Made by a program: the position numbers and the translations under genes. DNA of 64,000 bases from Rufibacter sediminis (GTDB lineage Bacteria; Bacteroidota; Bacteroidia; Cytophagales; Hymenobacteraceae). The DNA is taken from NCBI RefSeq assembly GCF_014269285.1, contig NZ_JACOAF010000022.1, positions 224,517 through 288,516 of the forward strand, given 5' to 3'. Of the stretch, positions 36,198 to 44,925 are shown piece after piece. The stretch's first letter is position 1. Each line of letters starts with the position of its first letter. The notes beneath the pieces are model-generated. The model did no database searches, was not told the origin of the DNA, and saw only the letters and a program-made list of their open reading frames with translations.

Positions 36198-36989
36198 ATG
36201 AAACATTTTCTACGTCTTTTACTTTGTTTCCCCATTTTACTAACGGCCTGTATAGAGGACTCTGAGATGGAACCCAATGAAACCATTTGCCAGGAGCTAA
36301 GGCAATCCAATAAAACAGGCGGCTCCATAGAGCAAATCTACGAGAGCGACAGGATCTCAGAAGTTCAGTATTTCCAGAATGGAAACCTACTAGATTATTA
36401 CCGTTTCACCTACGGCAGTGACGGCCGCATTGAGGAAAGCCAGTACGTGAACGAGCAGACGGGCACCAGGCAAGTACCCGACAGAATCACGTACAATGAC
36501 AAAGGGAAATGGATTGAGGTAAGAGGAACGAACCCTACCGGAAACATCTTTTTCTACGAAGCAGAGTACAACGGCCAGAACCAACTTACAAAGTACACGG
36601 CAAAGATGGAGAGAGCCGGCACGGTCACCGTTCGGTATACAATTGACTACGAATGGATAGGTGGTAACAATACCGTCAGAACGTATGTCTCCCCTACCCA
36701 GCGCACCGTTACTCGCTACAACTTTGACCTGAACAAGGAAAACAAACGCCGTCAGGACCAGGAGGCTATTGGGTTTCTTTCTACGGTGATCAACTTCAAC
36801 AAAAACATGCGCACGCGTACCGCCTTTTCTTCTACTGATGTAGCAAGTGGCACTACCACAGAATCGGTGACAGAGTACAGTTACGAGTACAATGAGGCGG
36901 GCTACCCATCTACGGCTACTGTTACCAGCGCTGCAGCAGGTGCTGCCCCCACGGTCTCTACCACCACGTTTGAGTATTCCTGCTACTAA
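36198..36989 (+). CDS. Hypothetical lipoprotein with RHS/YD-like strands
   Basis: 263 residues. Lipoprotein signal LLLCFPILLTACIED with Cys18. The mature part contains short recurring beta motifs such as YFQNGNLLDYYRFTYGSDGR, RITYNDKGKWIEVRGTN and EYNEAGYPSTATV, resembling the DUF4595/YD-type repeats of Bacteroidota lipoproteins. It is probably attached to the outer membrane; no catalytic motif is seen. A dispersed repeat begins 21 bp after its stop codon and a terminator hairpin follows. Confidence 0.65.
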   Translation: MKHFLRLLLCFPILLTACIEDSEMEPNETICQELRQSNKTGGSIEQIYESDRISEVQYFQNGNLLDYYRFTYGSDGRIEESQYVNEQTGTRQVPDRITYNDKGKWIEVRGTNPTGNIFFYEAEYNGQNQLTKYTAKMERAGTVTVRYTIDYEWIGGNNTVRTYVSPTQRTVTRYNFDLNKENKRRQDQEAIGFLSTVINFNKNMRTRTAFSSTDVASGTTTESVTEYSYEYNEAGYPSTATVTSAAAGAAPTVSTTTFEYSCY

Positions 36990-37010
36990 GACTAGGCCTT
37001 CTGCACTATC

Positions 37011-37046
37011 CGTTTTAAGCCCGTTTTCACAAAATCAGCCCAAAAC
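37011..37046. repeat. Dispersed 37-bp palindromic repeat
   Basis: CGTTTTAAGCCCG at the left and CAGCCCAAAAC at the right; it runs into the hairpin at 37045. Confidence 0.7.
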
Positions 37047-37080
37047 AAAGCCGCCCCTGCAAACGCAAGGGCGGCTTTGT
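37045..37080. terminator. Convergent terminator between lipoprotein gene and cysM
   Basis: ACAAAGCCGCCCCT faces AGGGCGGCTTTGT (one bulged position), serving both converging genes. It repeats the core of the hairpin at 34962-35023, but its loop region reads GCAAACGC instead of GCGTTTGC. Confidence 0.75.
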
Positions 37081-37102
37081 TGTAATAAGCAAGCGGATGC
37101 TG

Positions 37103-38017
37103 CTATACAAACAAGCCTTCCACTGATAAATAACGCTCGCCGGTGTCATAGCAGAACGTGAGAATACGGGCTCCTTTTTCAACTTCGGCTAATTTCTGCG
37201 CGACGGCGGCCAGTGAACCACCAGAGGAAACCCCGATGAAAATCCCCTCTTCGCGGGCCGCCCGGCGGGCGTAATCAAACGCGTCTTTGGGGTCTACCTG
37301 AATGATGCCGTCCAGCACCGACATGTCCATGATCTTGGGGATAAAGCCGGCACCTACGCCCTGGATGGGGTGCGGCCCCGGGGCCCCGCCACTTAATACG
37401 GGAGACAGAGTAGGCTCCACGGCAATTACTTTCAGGTTAGGGAATTTCTGCTTCAAAACCTGGCCTACGCCCGTAATGTGTCCGCCGGTACCAACGCCGG
37501 TAATCAGGTAATCAAGGCCATCGGGGAAGTCTCTGAGTACTTCCTGGGCGGTGGTTTCTATGTGGATGCGGGTGTTGGCTTCGTTGTCAAACTGCATGGG
37601 AATCCAGGCGTTCTCGTTTTCGGCGGCCAGTTCGTGGGCGCGTTCAATGGCGCCTTTCATGCCTTTTTCCCGCGGGGTCAGTTCCAGTTTGGCTCCGTAA
37701 GCGGCCATCAGCCGGCGGCGCTCAATGGACATGGACTCCGGCATCACCAAGGTGATGTCATAGCCTTTTACGGCAGCCACCATGGCCAAACCTACGCCGG
37801 TGTTGCCCGAGGTGGGTTCAATGATATGGCTGTTCGGTTTCAACAAGCCGCGCTGCTCGGCGTCTTCAATCATGGACAGGGCAATCCGGTCTTTGATGCT
37901 TCCGCCGGGGTTGGCGCGCTCCAGTTTCATCCACACCTGGGCATCGGGCCCAAATAATTTATTGATGCGCACGACAGGGGTTTCCCCGATGGTCTGTAAT
38001 ATACTTTCTGCTTTCAT
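37103..38017 (-). CDS. cysM: Cysteine synthase (O-acetylserine sulfhydrylase)
   Basis: 304 residues, standard length. The PLP-binding lysine is in [13 protein letters not shown] (about residue 42). [10 protein letters not shown] binds the substrate carboxylate, [12 protein letters not shown] binds the PLP phosphate, and SSGGSLAAV lies near the C-terminus. It converts O-acetylserine and sulfide to cysteine in the cytoplasm. The upstream neighbour on the same strand encodes serine acetyltransferase, which makes O-acetylserine. A -7 element lies in the 104-bp gap. CysM versus CysK cannot be decided with certainty. Confidence 0.93.
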   Translation of the reverse strand: MKAESILQTIGETPVVRINKLFGPDAQVWMKLERANPGGSIKDRIALSMIEDAEQRGLLKPNSHIIEPTSGNTGVGLAMVAAVKGYDITLVMPESMSIERRRLMAAYGAKLELTPREKGMKGAIERAHELAAENENAWIPMQFDNEANTRIHIETTAQEVLRDFPDGLDYLITGVGTGGHITGVGQVLKQKFPNLKVIAVEPTLSPVLSGGAPGPHPIQGVGAGFIPKIMDMSVLDGIIQVDPKDAFDYARRAAREEGIFIGVSSGGSLAAVAQKLAEVEKGARILTFCYDTGERYLSVEGLFV

Positions 38018-38080
38018 ATCAAGAGATTAACGTTAGAAGAAGTACCGCTTCAAGCAAAGGACCTTGCCCGTGAAGTGATA

Positions 38081-38088
38081 CAAATGTA
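38081..38088 (-). promoter_or_regulatory. -7 element of cysM
   Basis: The minus strand reads TACATTTG, an exact TAnnTTTG match, predicting a start near 38074 and a leader of about 57 nt. No clear -33 TTG, so the promoter may need an activator. Confidence 0.45.
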
Positions 38089-38121
38089 AAATTATTTCCT
38101 AAATCCCATAGGGGAAGTAGA

Positions 38122-38955
38122 TTAGATAGAGAAATCCAGGATATCTTCGGGGGCCTCAGACCGGCTTACCTTGATTTGAGCCCGGTGATAGAGCCTTGAA
38201 TACGCAGGTACGCTCTCGGTGAGCCATACGTTACCGCCAATGATGCTGTGCGCGCCAATGACGGTGTTGCCGCCCAGAATGGTGGCCCCGGCGTAGATAA
38301 TCACGTTGTCTTCCAGCGTAGGGTGCCGTTTCAAGTCCATCATGTATTTGGCCACGCTCAAAGCGCCCAAGGTTACGCCCTGGTACAGCTTCACATTTTT
38401 GCCGATGACGGTGGTTTCGCCAATCACAATGCCGGTGCCGTGGTCAATGCAGAACGGAAAATCAATCTGGGCACCGGGGTGAATGTCAATGCCGGTGCGG
38501 CTGTGCGCGTACTCGGTTAAGATGCGGGGCAGCAACGGCACGCCCTCCTGGTACAGCAAATGCGCGATGCGGTACACCGCAATACCGTAAAAGCCGGGAT
38601 AAGACCGCATCACTTCCTCTATGTGCCGCGCCGCCGGGTCTTCCTGCAAGATGAACTGGGCATCAGAAATCAGCCGCTCATGCAAATGGGGCAACTGGCT
38701 CATGAACCGGTCTACGGTCTCGGCCGCCGAGAAGGTGCTGATGTGCTGCACGCCTTCCAGCAGCGATTCCAATTCCTGCTCCAGAAACGTGGCTTCCTGC
38801 TCCAGCGCGGCCGCGCTTTTAAAGGGCTGTTCTGCCAACGGCGGGAAAAGCATCTGCAGCAAGCGGTTCAGAAACTGGCACAGGAGGTGGGTGGGTATCC
38901 TGAGCTGGTTCTGCTGGTGCAGGGTCCAGAGCCGTTGTAAAAATAATTCTTCCAT
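38122..38955 (-). CDS. cysE: Serine O-acetyltransferase
   Basis: 277 residues. A helical N-terminal region (about 1-140) is followed by left-handed beta-helix hexapeptide repeats. The segment IDIHPGAQIDFPFCIDHGTG carries the catalytic Asp-His pair, and GETTVIGKNVKLYQGVTLGA is typical of serine acetyltransferases. It transfers acetyl from acetyl-CoA to serine, the first step of cysteine synthesis, and pairs with the cysteine synthase encoded 104 bp downstream. The long N-terminus resembles the EpsC/SatA type rather than the short CysE type. Confidence 0.93.
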   Translation of the reverse strand: MEELFLQRLWTLHQQNQLRIPTHLLCQFLNRLLQMLFPPLAEQPFKSAAALEQEATFLEQELESLLEGVQHISTFSAAETVDRFMSQLPHLHERLISDAQFILQEDPAARHIEEVMRSYPGFYGIAVYRIAHLLYQEGVPLLPRILTEYAHSRTGIDIHPGAQIDFPFCIDHGTGIVIGETTVIGKNVKLYQGVTLGALSVAKYMMDLKRHPTLEDNVIIYAGATILGGNTVIGAHSIIGGNVWLTESVPAYSRLYHRAQIKVSRSEAPEDILDFSI

Positions 38956-38980
38956 AAACTGTCCTACGAATTAATACAGA

Positions 38981-39024
38981 CGAAGGAAACAAAAACCTTC
39001 GCTCTTTCAACAGGTGCAAAGGTA
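38981..39024 (-). promoter_or_regulatory. -7 element and leader hairpin of cysE
   Basis: The minus strand reads TACCTTTG at 39017-39024. The leader then forms CGAAGG/CCTTCG (38981-39001) with a 9-nt T-rich loop, about 26 nt before the start codon. No riboswitch of a known class is recognised. Confidence 0.45.
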
Positions 39025-39084
39025 CAACCCACTTGCCGGTAGGCCGGTTCTCCTTTGGTTACCTTAAGTATAGTACTTCTATGG

Positions 39085-39120
39085 GTTTACGCATGTTTTC
39101 AGAAAAACAGCCGTAAAACG
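39085..39120. repeat. Dispersed 37-bp palindromic repeat
   Basis: GTTTACGCATGTTTTC then AGAAAAACAGCCGTAAAACG, between the divergent cysE and ABC transporter genes. Confidence 0.55.
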
Positions 39121-39240
39121 CCCTCCGGAACCTGATAGCCCGCTCTCTAATCTCCTCTTTTTACGGCGGCGGCCGGATTCTGGCAGGACGTTTCCCCGAA
39201 AACCGCGTAAGTAAAAGGCTTTTCAATAAATTCGCTGCCT

Positions 39241-41094
39241 ATGGCATTCTGGGATAATCTATTCGGTAAGAAAGTACCACGCGAGGGGCAACCCCAACTA
39301 TCGGTGAAACAGCGGGTCAGCGCGCTCAAGCACCTGCCGCCGTTCCTGAAAATGGTCTGGAAAACCAATCCGCGCATGGCGTTCATTAACGTGGTGCTAC
39401 GCTTGTTCCGGGCGGCCGTTCCGTTGGCCATGCTGTACATTGGGCAGCTCATCATTGACGAAGTGGTGCGCCTGACCCAAACCAATGACAAACTGCTGGG
39501 CTATCTGCTTACCCTGGTGGCGCTGGAATTTGGACTGGCGATTCTGTCTGATTTCCTGAACCGGGGCATCGCCCTGATTGACGGACTGCTAGGCGATTTG
39601 TTTGCGAACCAGTCTTCCATCCGGCTCATGGAACACGCCGCCGAGCTGGACCTGGACCAGTTCGAGGACTCGGCCTTCTATGATAAGCTGGAACGCGCCC
39701 GCCGCCAGACCCTCAGCCGCACCATTCTCATGAGCCAGGTCTTGGGCCAGATGCAGGACATCCTCACCATGATTTTCCTGGCCGCCGGTCTCATCGCTTT
39801 CTACCCCTGGCTGTTGCTTTTACTCTTAGTGGCCGTTCTACCGGCTTTCCTGGGCGAGTCGCACTTCAACGAACGCAGCTATTCCCTGGTGCACGGCTGG
39901 ACGCCCGAGCGCCGCGAGCTAGATTACCTGCGGCAAACCGGCGCCAGCGACGATACGGCCAAGGAAGTGAAAATCTTTGGGTTGTCTGGTTTTCTAGTTG
40001 ACCGTTTCCGCACGCTTTCGAACCAGTTCTACAAAGACAACGAGAAACTGGCCATCCGGCGGGCCGGGTGGGGCAGCGTGTTTGCCGCCCTGGGCAGCGC
40101 CGGGTACTACGGCGCGTACGTGTACCTGCTTATGCAAACGGTGCAAGGGCAGGTTTCCTTGGGTCAGTTGACCTTTCTCTCGGGCTCGTTCATGCGCCTG
40201 CGCGGCTTGTTGGAATCGGTGCTGAACCGGTTCACCAGCGTGGCCGAGGGCGCCTTGTACCTGCAAGATTTCTTTGATTTCTTCGAACTGCAACCCCGCA
40301 TCCGGCGCCTGGCCTCTGCTCCTCCCTTTCCCAAACCAATCCAACACGGCTTCACCTTTGAGAACGTGGGTTTCCAGTACCGCAACTCCGAGAAATGGGC
40401 GCTCCGTCACCTCAACTTCACCCTGCACGCCGGCGAGAAACTGGCGCTGGTAGGCGAAAACGGGGCCGGCAAAACCACCATGGTGAAACTGCTTTCCCGC
40501 CTCTATGACCCCACCGAAGGCCGGATTCTGCTGGACGGCATTGACCTTAAGGAGTATGACCCCGCCGATTTGCGCCGTGAGATTGGCGTCATTTTCCAGG
40601 ACTTCGTGCGGTTTCAAATGACGGCGGGCACCAACATCGCCATCGGCCGGATTGAGGAAAAAGAGAACCAACCGCGCATCCAGACCTCCGCGCAGCAAAG
40701 CCTCGCCGACAGCGTCATCGCGAAACTTCCCGAGGGATATAACCAGGTCATCGGTCGGCGTTTCAACAAAGGCGTGGACTTATCAGGCGGCGAGTGGCAG
40801 AAAATAGCGCTGGGAAGAGCCTACATGCGCGATGCCCAACTCCTAATTCTGGACGAGCCCACCGCCGCCCTGGACGCCCGCGCCGAGCACGAAGTCTTCC
40901 AACGCTTCGCGGAGCTGACCCAAGGCAAAACCGCCGTCCTCATCTCCCACCGCTTCTCCACCGTCCGCATGGCGGATAGAATTCTGGTCATCGAGAACGG
41001 CCAATTCGTGGAAATGGGCTCCCACGAAGAACTCATCGCCAAAGGCACCCGCTACGCGGAGCTGTTTAGGTTACAAGCGAAGGGATACTTGTAA
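39241..41094 (+). CDS. ABC exporter, fused permease and ATPase
   Basis: 617 residues. The N-terminal half (about 50-340) carries six membrane helices. The nucleotide-binding domain (about 370-610) has Walker A GENGAGKTT, signature LSGGEWQKIALGRA, Walker B LLILDEPTAALDARAE and the switch histidine in VLISHRFSTV. It is a half-transporter that should dimerise and export a lipid, peptide or drug; the substrate cannot be read from sequence. The E in SGGEWQ is typical of a subgroup found near bacteriocin or lipid exporters. It has no operon partner. Confidence 0.9.
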   Translation: MAFWDNLFGKKVPREGQPQLSVKQRVSALKHLPPFLKMVWKTNPRMAFINVVLRLFRAAVPLAMLYIGQLIIDEVVRLTQTNDKLLGYLLTLVALEFGLAILSDFLNRGIALIDGLLGDLFANQSSIRLMEHAAELDLDQFEDSAFYDKLERARRQTLSRTILMSQVLGQMQDILTMIFLAAGLIAFYPWLLLLLLVAVLPAFLGESHFNERSYSLVHGWTPERRELDYLRQTGASDDTAKEVKIFGLSGFLVDRFRTLSNQFYKDNEKLAIRRAGWGSVFAALGSAGYYGAYVYLLMQTVQGQVSLGQLTFLSGSFMRLRGLLESVLNRFTSVAEGALYLQDFFDFFELQPRIRRLASAPPFPKPIQHGFTFENVGFQYRNSEKWALRHLNFTLHAGEKLALVGENGAGKTTMVKLLSRLYDPTEGRILLDGIDLKEYDPADLRREIGVIFQDFVRFQMTAGTNIAIGRIEEKENQPRIQTSAQQSLADSVIAKLPEGYNQVIGRRFNKGVDLSGGEWQKIALGRAYMRDAQLLILDEPTAALDARAEHEVFQRFAELTQGKTAVLISHRFSTVRMADRILVIENGQFVEMGSHEELIAKGTRYAELFRLQAKGYL

Positions 41095-41167
41095 AAGGAA
41101 GTCCTGAGTTCTGAGTATTTAGTCCTGAGTTGAAATTCTTAGTTTGAAGTCAGAGCCTCAGACACCC

Positions 41168-41189
41168 TTGTTGGTGTTATCACCAACAA
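41168..41189. repeat. Short perfect hairpin repeat TTGTTGGTG
   Basis: TTGTTGGTG and CACCAACAA around a TTAT loop. Another copy is at 56755-56778 and a half copy (CACCAACAAC-like) near 41560. The rest of 41095-41167 holds CTGAGT-type short direct repeats and no gene. Confidence 0.65.
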
Positions 41190-41198
41190 CCAGAACTG

Positions 41199-41235
41199 CG
41201 TTTCGGGCTCCTTTTTACTAAAACAGGCCTAAAAC
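41199..41235. repeat. Dispersed 37-bp palindromic repeat
   Basis: CGTTTCGGGCTCC at the left and ACAGGCCTAAAAC at the right, 22 bp before composite element A. Confidence 0.7.
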
Positions 41236-41257
41236 ACATGCAGCTACCTGTAATTCT

Positions 41258-41546
41258 CTGGCGCGAGACTGAGGTCTCGTGCCACAGGATGATGCGAGTC
41301 TCCAGACTCGCCGGGAACCACAAGTAGGATATTGGCGCAGACGCTCGCAGGTCTTTCAGACACTACGAGGTCTCTTGAGTAAGCGGTATAGCGGTGGCAG
41401 CCAACCACTCCCCTCCTATGTTAGGAGGGGTGCCCAGCGGGCGGGGTGGTAAACGCCAGACCAGCAGTCCCGGTTTCGCTGCGATGCAGCGAGGGTATTC
41501 TGGAGACTACCCGGCATCATAGGCACGAGTCAGAGACTCGCGCCAG
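41258..41546. repeat. Composite palindromic element, copy A
   Basis: 289 bp bounded by CTGGCGCGAG and its reverse complement CTCGCGCCAG. Inside are nested palindromes: CGAGACTGAGGTCTCG at the left end, GCGAGTCTCCAGACTCGC (41294-41311) and CCCCTCCTA/TAGGAGGGG followed by a GGGCGGGGTGGT stretch. No open frame or transposase. Copy B is at 50976-51256 and a scrambled part at 55838-55970. No clear target duplication flanks it. Confidence 0.75.
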
Positions 41547-41594
41547 CGACAAGGGATAACACCAACAACGGCATCCCGACTCAGAACTCTAGAC

Positions 41595-42776
41595 TCAGAC
41601 CACAGAACTCCTCTTCGCAAACTTGCCTAACACCACAAACAGAAACGCTGCAAAACACAGCGCGGCGGCACCCCAGAACACGTAGGGAATAGCGCCTATC
41701 TCATTTCCGTAAATCCAGCCGGAGGCGAAGGCCCCGATGCCGATGCCGGCTTCCAACGCGATGTACACGGTGGCCATGGCGCGGCCGCGGCGCTCGGGGT
41801 GGCTCAGGTCGATGGCCCAGGCGTAGAGCGTGGGCGAGTTCATGCCCGTCCCGAAGCCGTACAAGACGGCTGCCCCCAGGAACATGGCTTTGTTTTCGGC
41901 TAGGCCGAGGACCACCATGGAGATGGCCATGAGCAAGGTGGAAACCCGGAGGATGGGCACCCGCCCGAAGCGGTCTGAGGCGCGGCCCGCCAGAAACCGT
42001 ACGCCAATGGACGCCACGGTGTAGAAGGTGAAGAAAAGCCCTTTGTTCTGGATGCCCAGGTGCTGGCTGAAATCGGGCGTGACGGTGAGCACCGCCCCGT
42101 AGCAGGACAGCGTGAGCAACATCACCACAAACGTAGGCAGCACGCGCGGCTCAAAGATTTCGTCCTTCTTAATGCGCAGCAAACCTAACTTGAATTTCTG
42201 CGGGTTGGGCAGCGTCTCCTTCAGGTTCACCAACACCAGAATAGACAGCAAGGCCATGCCGGACGAGGAATAGAAAAGCGCGTTCAAAGAGAAATACCGG
42301 CTGAACTCCCCGCCAATAGCTGGTCCGGCCGCCAGACCCAGGCTGCCTGCCAGCCCGAAAATACCGATGGCGGCCCCTCTCCGCTCCAGCGGCACAATGT
42401 CCGCGATGTACGCCGATTCGCCGGTAGGCGTGAAGCCCGTGGAAAAGCCGTGGATGAGCCGCAGCAGCAGAAACGCAAACACAGTGGTGAGCAGCGGGTA
42501 CAGCAGACTACACAAGATGCAGACCGCCACGCCAAAGTACATGACCGGTAGGCGGCCGATGGTATCGGTGAGTTTGCCGCTGAACGGGCGCGAAAGCCCG
42601 GCCGTGAGGGTGAACAAGCCAATGATGTAGCCTTTGTAATCGGCTCCGCCGAGGTGTGTCAGGAAATTGGGGAGTTCCGGGATAATCATGTTGAAACTGG
42701 CCGAAAAGAGAAACGAACTCAGGCACAGCATCCAGAAACGGAACGAATAAGTAGTGGCGGGGGCAGCGGTAATCAT
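41595..42776 (-). CDS. MFS transporter, drug-exporter type
   Basis: 393 residues from ATG 42776; the frame is open to 42926, but that extension reads through a dispersed repeat and has no membrane character. Twelve hydrophobic helices are apparent. The MFS loop motif after TM2 appears as GLSRPFSGKLTDTIGRLPVM, and its equivalent in the second half as FLAGRASDRFGRVPIL. GFSTGFTPTGESAYIADIVP and SPTLYAWAIDLSHPERRGRA fit drug/sugar exporters of the YfcJ/AraJ kind. Substrate unknown. It is divergent from the HEAT-cyclophilin gene. Confidence 0.85.
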   Translation of the reverse strand: MITAAPATTYSFRFWMLCLSSFLFSASFNMIIPELPNFLTHLGGADYKGYIIGLFTLTAGLSRPFSGKLTDTIGRLPVMYFGVAVCILCSLLYPLLTTVFAFLLLRLIHGFSTGFTPTGESAYIADIVPLERRGAAIGIFGLAGSLGLAAGPAIGGEFSRYFSLNALFYSSSGMALLSILVLVNLKETLPNPQKFKLGLLRIKKDEIFEPRVLPTFVVMLLTLSCYGAVLTVTPDFSQHLGIQNKGLFFTFYTVASIGVRFLAGRASDRFGRVPILRVSTLLMAISMVVLGLAENKAMFLGAAVLYGFGTGMNSPTLYAWAIDLSHPERRGRAMATVYIALEAGIGIGAFASGWIYGNEIGAIPYVFWGAAALCFAAFLFVVLGKFAKRSSVV

Positions 42777-42818
42777 AACGGGCGCAAAGGTCTGCATTTT
42801 GCAAGACAATCTGGTGCT

Positions 42819-42855
42819 CGTTTTAGGGCCATTTTCCTGAAAACAGGGCAAAAAC
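42819..42855. repeat. Dispersed 37-bp palindromic repeat
   Basis: CGTTTTAGGGCCA at the left and ACAGGGCAAAAAC at the right, between the divergent MFS and HEAT-cyclophilin genes. Confidence 0.75.
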
Positions 42856-42934
42856 AGCGATTCGGCTTTCTGCAGATAAAAGGCTTTGCTCAGACTCAGG
42901 ACAGTTTTGTATCTTCCGTGCTTCAATGCTCTTT

Positions 42935-44872
42935 ATGAAAAAACAACTCAGAAACGCCGCCGCGCTGCTCCTGCTGGCCGTCGCCTGCAAACAACCCGCC
43001 CAAACGAGTGCCCAAAACGGCGTGAATAAATTCAGCGACGCAACGCTGCGCAAAATCTACACGCTTCAGGACGAACGCAAAACCCAGGAGTTACTTTCTT
43101 ACCTGGAACGCCCCGAAACCATGTACCGCCGCGAGGCGGCCCTGGCGTTTGGGTCAGTGCAGGACAGCATTGCCATTCCGGCGCTCACTTCTTTGCTGCA
43201 AGACCCGGAAGCCGACGTCCGGAAAGCCACCGCTTATGCCTTGGGCCAGATTGGCAGCACCAAAGTCGAAGCTGCGCTGATGGAAGCCTACGGGAAAGAG
43301 CAACACGTCCTCACCCGGGCCGAAATTTTGGAAGCCTGGGGCAAATGCGCTACCCAAAACGGGTTGGACATGATAGCCAGGTACACGGCGCAGCCTGAGA
43401 TGCAAGCCGCCCAAGCCTGGGCCATTTACCGCGCCGGGCAACGGAAACTCAACTACACGGGCACCATTCCCAAGGCAGCTGCGCTGTTAACCTCCGGCCA
43501 GGAGGAAGCCCGCCTAGGCGCGGCCCACTTCCTGGGGCGTACCGCCAAGCTGGACCCTAGCCCCGCCAAAGTAGAGTTATTCAAAGTAGTGCAGCAGGAC
43601 CCCAGCGCCAACGTGCGCATGGCGGCGGCGCTGGCCCTGAGCAAAATGACCGATACTGCGGGCGTGGCTCCGGTGGTGAACGCGATTTTCCGGAAAGAAG
43701 CGGATTACCGCGTCCGGATTAACGCTGTGCGCGCCCTATACCAATTGCCGTACGCCGCCGTGCAAGCCGCCGCCTGGAACGCATTGTCAGACAAACATCC
43801 GCACGTGGCGCTCAGTGCCGCCGAGTACCTCACGGCCAAAGCTCCGGCCGAAGAAGCGAACCGGCTGCTGGAGGCCGCCAACAAACAAAAGGATTGGCGC
43901 GTGCGGGCCACGTTGTTCGGCGCAGCCCTGGCCTCGGCAACACAAAAGCAAACCGTTGGGCAACAGATACAACAGCGGTTTGCCGCCGCCAAGAATCCGT
44001 ATGAGAAAGCGGCCTTGCTCACGGCGTTGAGCAAAGACCAGGCGAATTCCCGCTTTATTGAACAGCAAACGTTTCAGGCGGCGCATCCGGCCATCAGCAC
44101 CTCGGGCATGGAAGCCCTTGCCGCCATCAGAGGGCAGAAGAATTTTGACGCATCGACCGCTCCCGTTTTTAGCTCGATTTTCCAAAAAGCCATTCAATCT
44201 GGCGATGTGGCTCTGGTGGGCATTGCCGCCGGTGCCATCCGGAATCCGGATTTGAACATGAAGAATGCTTACGCGGACCGCGCTTTCCTCATTCAGGCCC
44301 GCGACAAACTCACTCTTCCCCGCGACATAGAAACGTACCTAGAGTTGCAGAAAACCCTGGATTACCTGGAAGGCAAAACCTCGGCCCCAACCCCGGCTAC
44401 TCCGTTCAGTCACCCCATCAACTGGGCCACGGTCAACAAGCTGCAGAAAAACCAGAAAATCCGCCTGCAAACCTCCAAAGGCGACATCACCTTTGAACTG
44501 CTAGTGGAAGACGCGCCGGGCTCCGTGGCGAACTTTGTGGAGTTGCTGGAGAAAGGCTTCTACAACGGCAAGAACTACCACCGCGTGGTGCCCAACTTCG
44601 TGGCGCAGGGCGGCTGCCCCCGCGGCGATGGCTGGGGCTCCACCGACTACGCCATCCGCTCTGAACTAGCCGACCTGAACTACCTGGAAGGCTACGTAGG
44701 CATGGCCTCGGCGGGCAAAGACACCGAGAGCTGCCAATGGTTCATCACCCACTCCCCCACCCCGCACCTGGACGGCAAATACACCATCTTCGCCCGCGTA
44801 GTCAAAGGCATGGACGTGGTGCATCGGTTGAATATTGGGGATGCTATTGAGAAGGTGGAGTTGGTGCGGTAG
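42935..44872 (+). CDS. HEAT-repeat and cyclophilin fusion lipoprotein
   Basis: 645 residues from ATG 42935 (42926 would add three residues). Lipoprotein signal LLLLAVACKQP. Residues about 35-470 are Ala-rich HEAT repeats (for example REAALAFGSVQDSIAIPALT and EADVRKATAYALGQIGST). Residues about 505-645 form a cyclophilin-type peptidyl-prolyl isomerase: NYHRVVPNFVAQGGCPRGDG, GMASAGKDTESCQWFITHSP and HLDGKYTIFARVVKGMDVV. The catalytic arginine of cyclophilins lies in the HRVVPNF motif. It is likely a periplasm-facing outer-membrane lipoprotein helping fold or assemble envelope proteins. Monocistronic. Confidence 0.9.
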   Translation: MKKQLRNAAALLLLAVACKQPAQTSAQNGVNKFSDATLRKIYTLQDERKTQELLSYLERPETMYRREAALAFGSVQDSIAIPALTSLLQDPEADVRKATAYALGQIGSTKVEAALMEAYGKEQHVLTRAEILEAWGKCATQNGLDMIARYTAQPEMQAAQAWAIYRAGQRKLNYTGTIPKAAALLTSGQEEARLGAAHFLGRTAKLDPSPAKVELFKVVQQDPSANVRMAAALALSKMTDTAGVAPVVNAIFRKEADYRVRINAVRALYQLPYAAVQAAAWNALSDKHPHVALSAAEYLTAKAPAEEANRLLEAANKQKDWRVRATLFGAALASATQKQTVGQQIQQRFAAAKNPYEKAALLTALSKDQANSRFIEQQTFQAAHPAISTSGMEALAAIRGQKNFDASTAPVFSSIFQKAIQSGDVALVGIAAGAIRNPDLNMKNAYADRAFLIQARDKLTLPRDIETYLELQKTLDYLEGKTSAPTPATPFSHPINWATVNKLQKNQKIRLQTSKGDITFELLVEDAPGSVANFVELLEKGFYNGKNYHRVVPNFVAQGGCPRGDGWGSTDYAIRSELADLNYLEGYVGMASAGKDTESCQWFITHSPTPHLDGKYTIFARVVKGMDVVHRLNIGDAIEKVELVR

Positions 44873-44925
44873 CAGCAGGATACACGTATCAAGTAGCAAG
44901 ACTTCCTTACCTCTACTAATTCAAT

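Noticed and set aside
38981..39001. Leader hairpin of cysE considered as a SAM or cysteine-related riboswitch
   Set aside because: A single 6-bp stem without the conserved core of any known riboswitch class.
41258..41546. Composite element considered as an insertion sequence
   Set aside because: No transposase frame and no target duplication; kept as a non-coding repeat.
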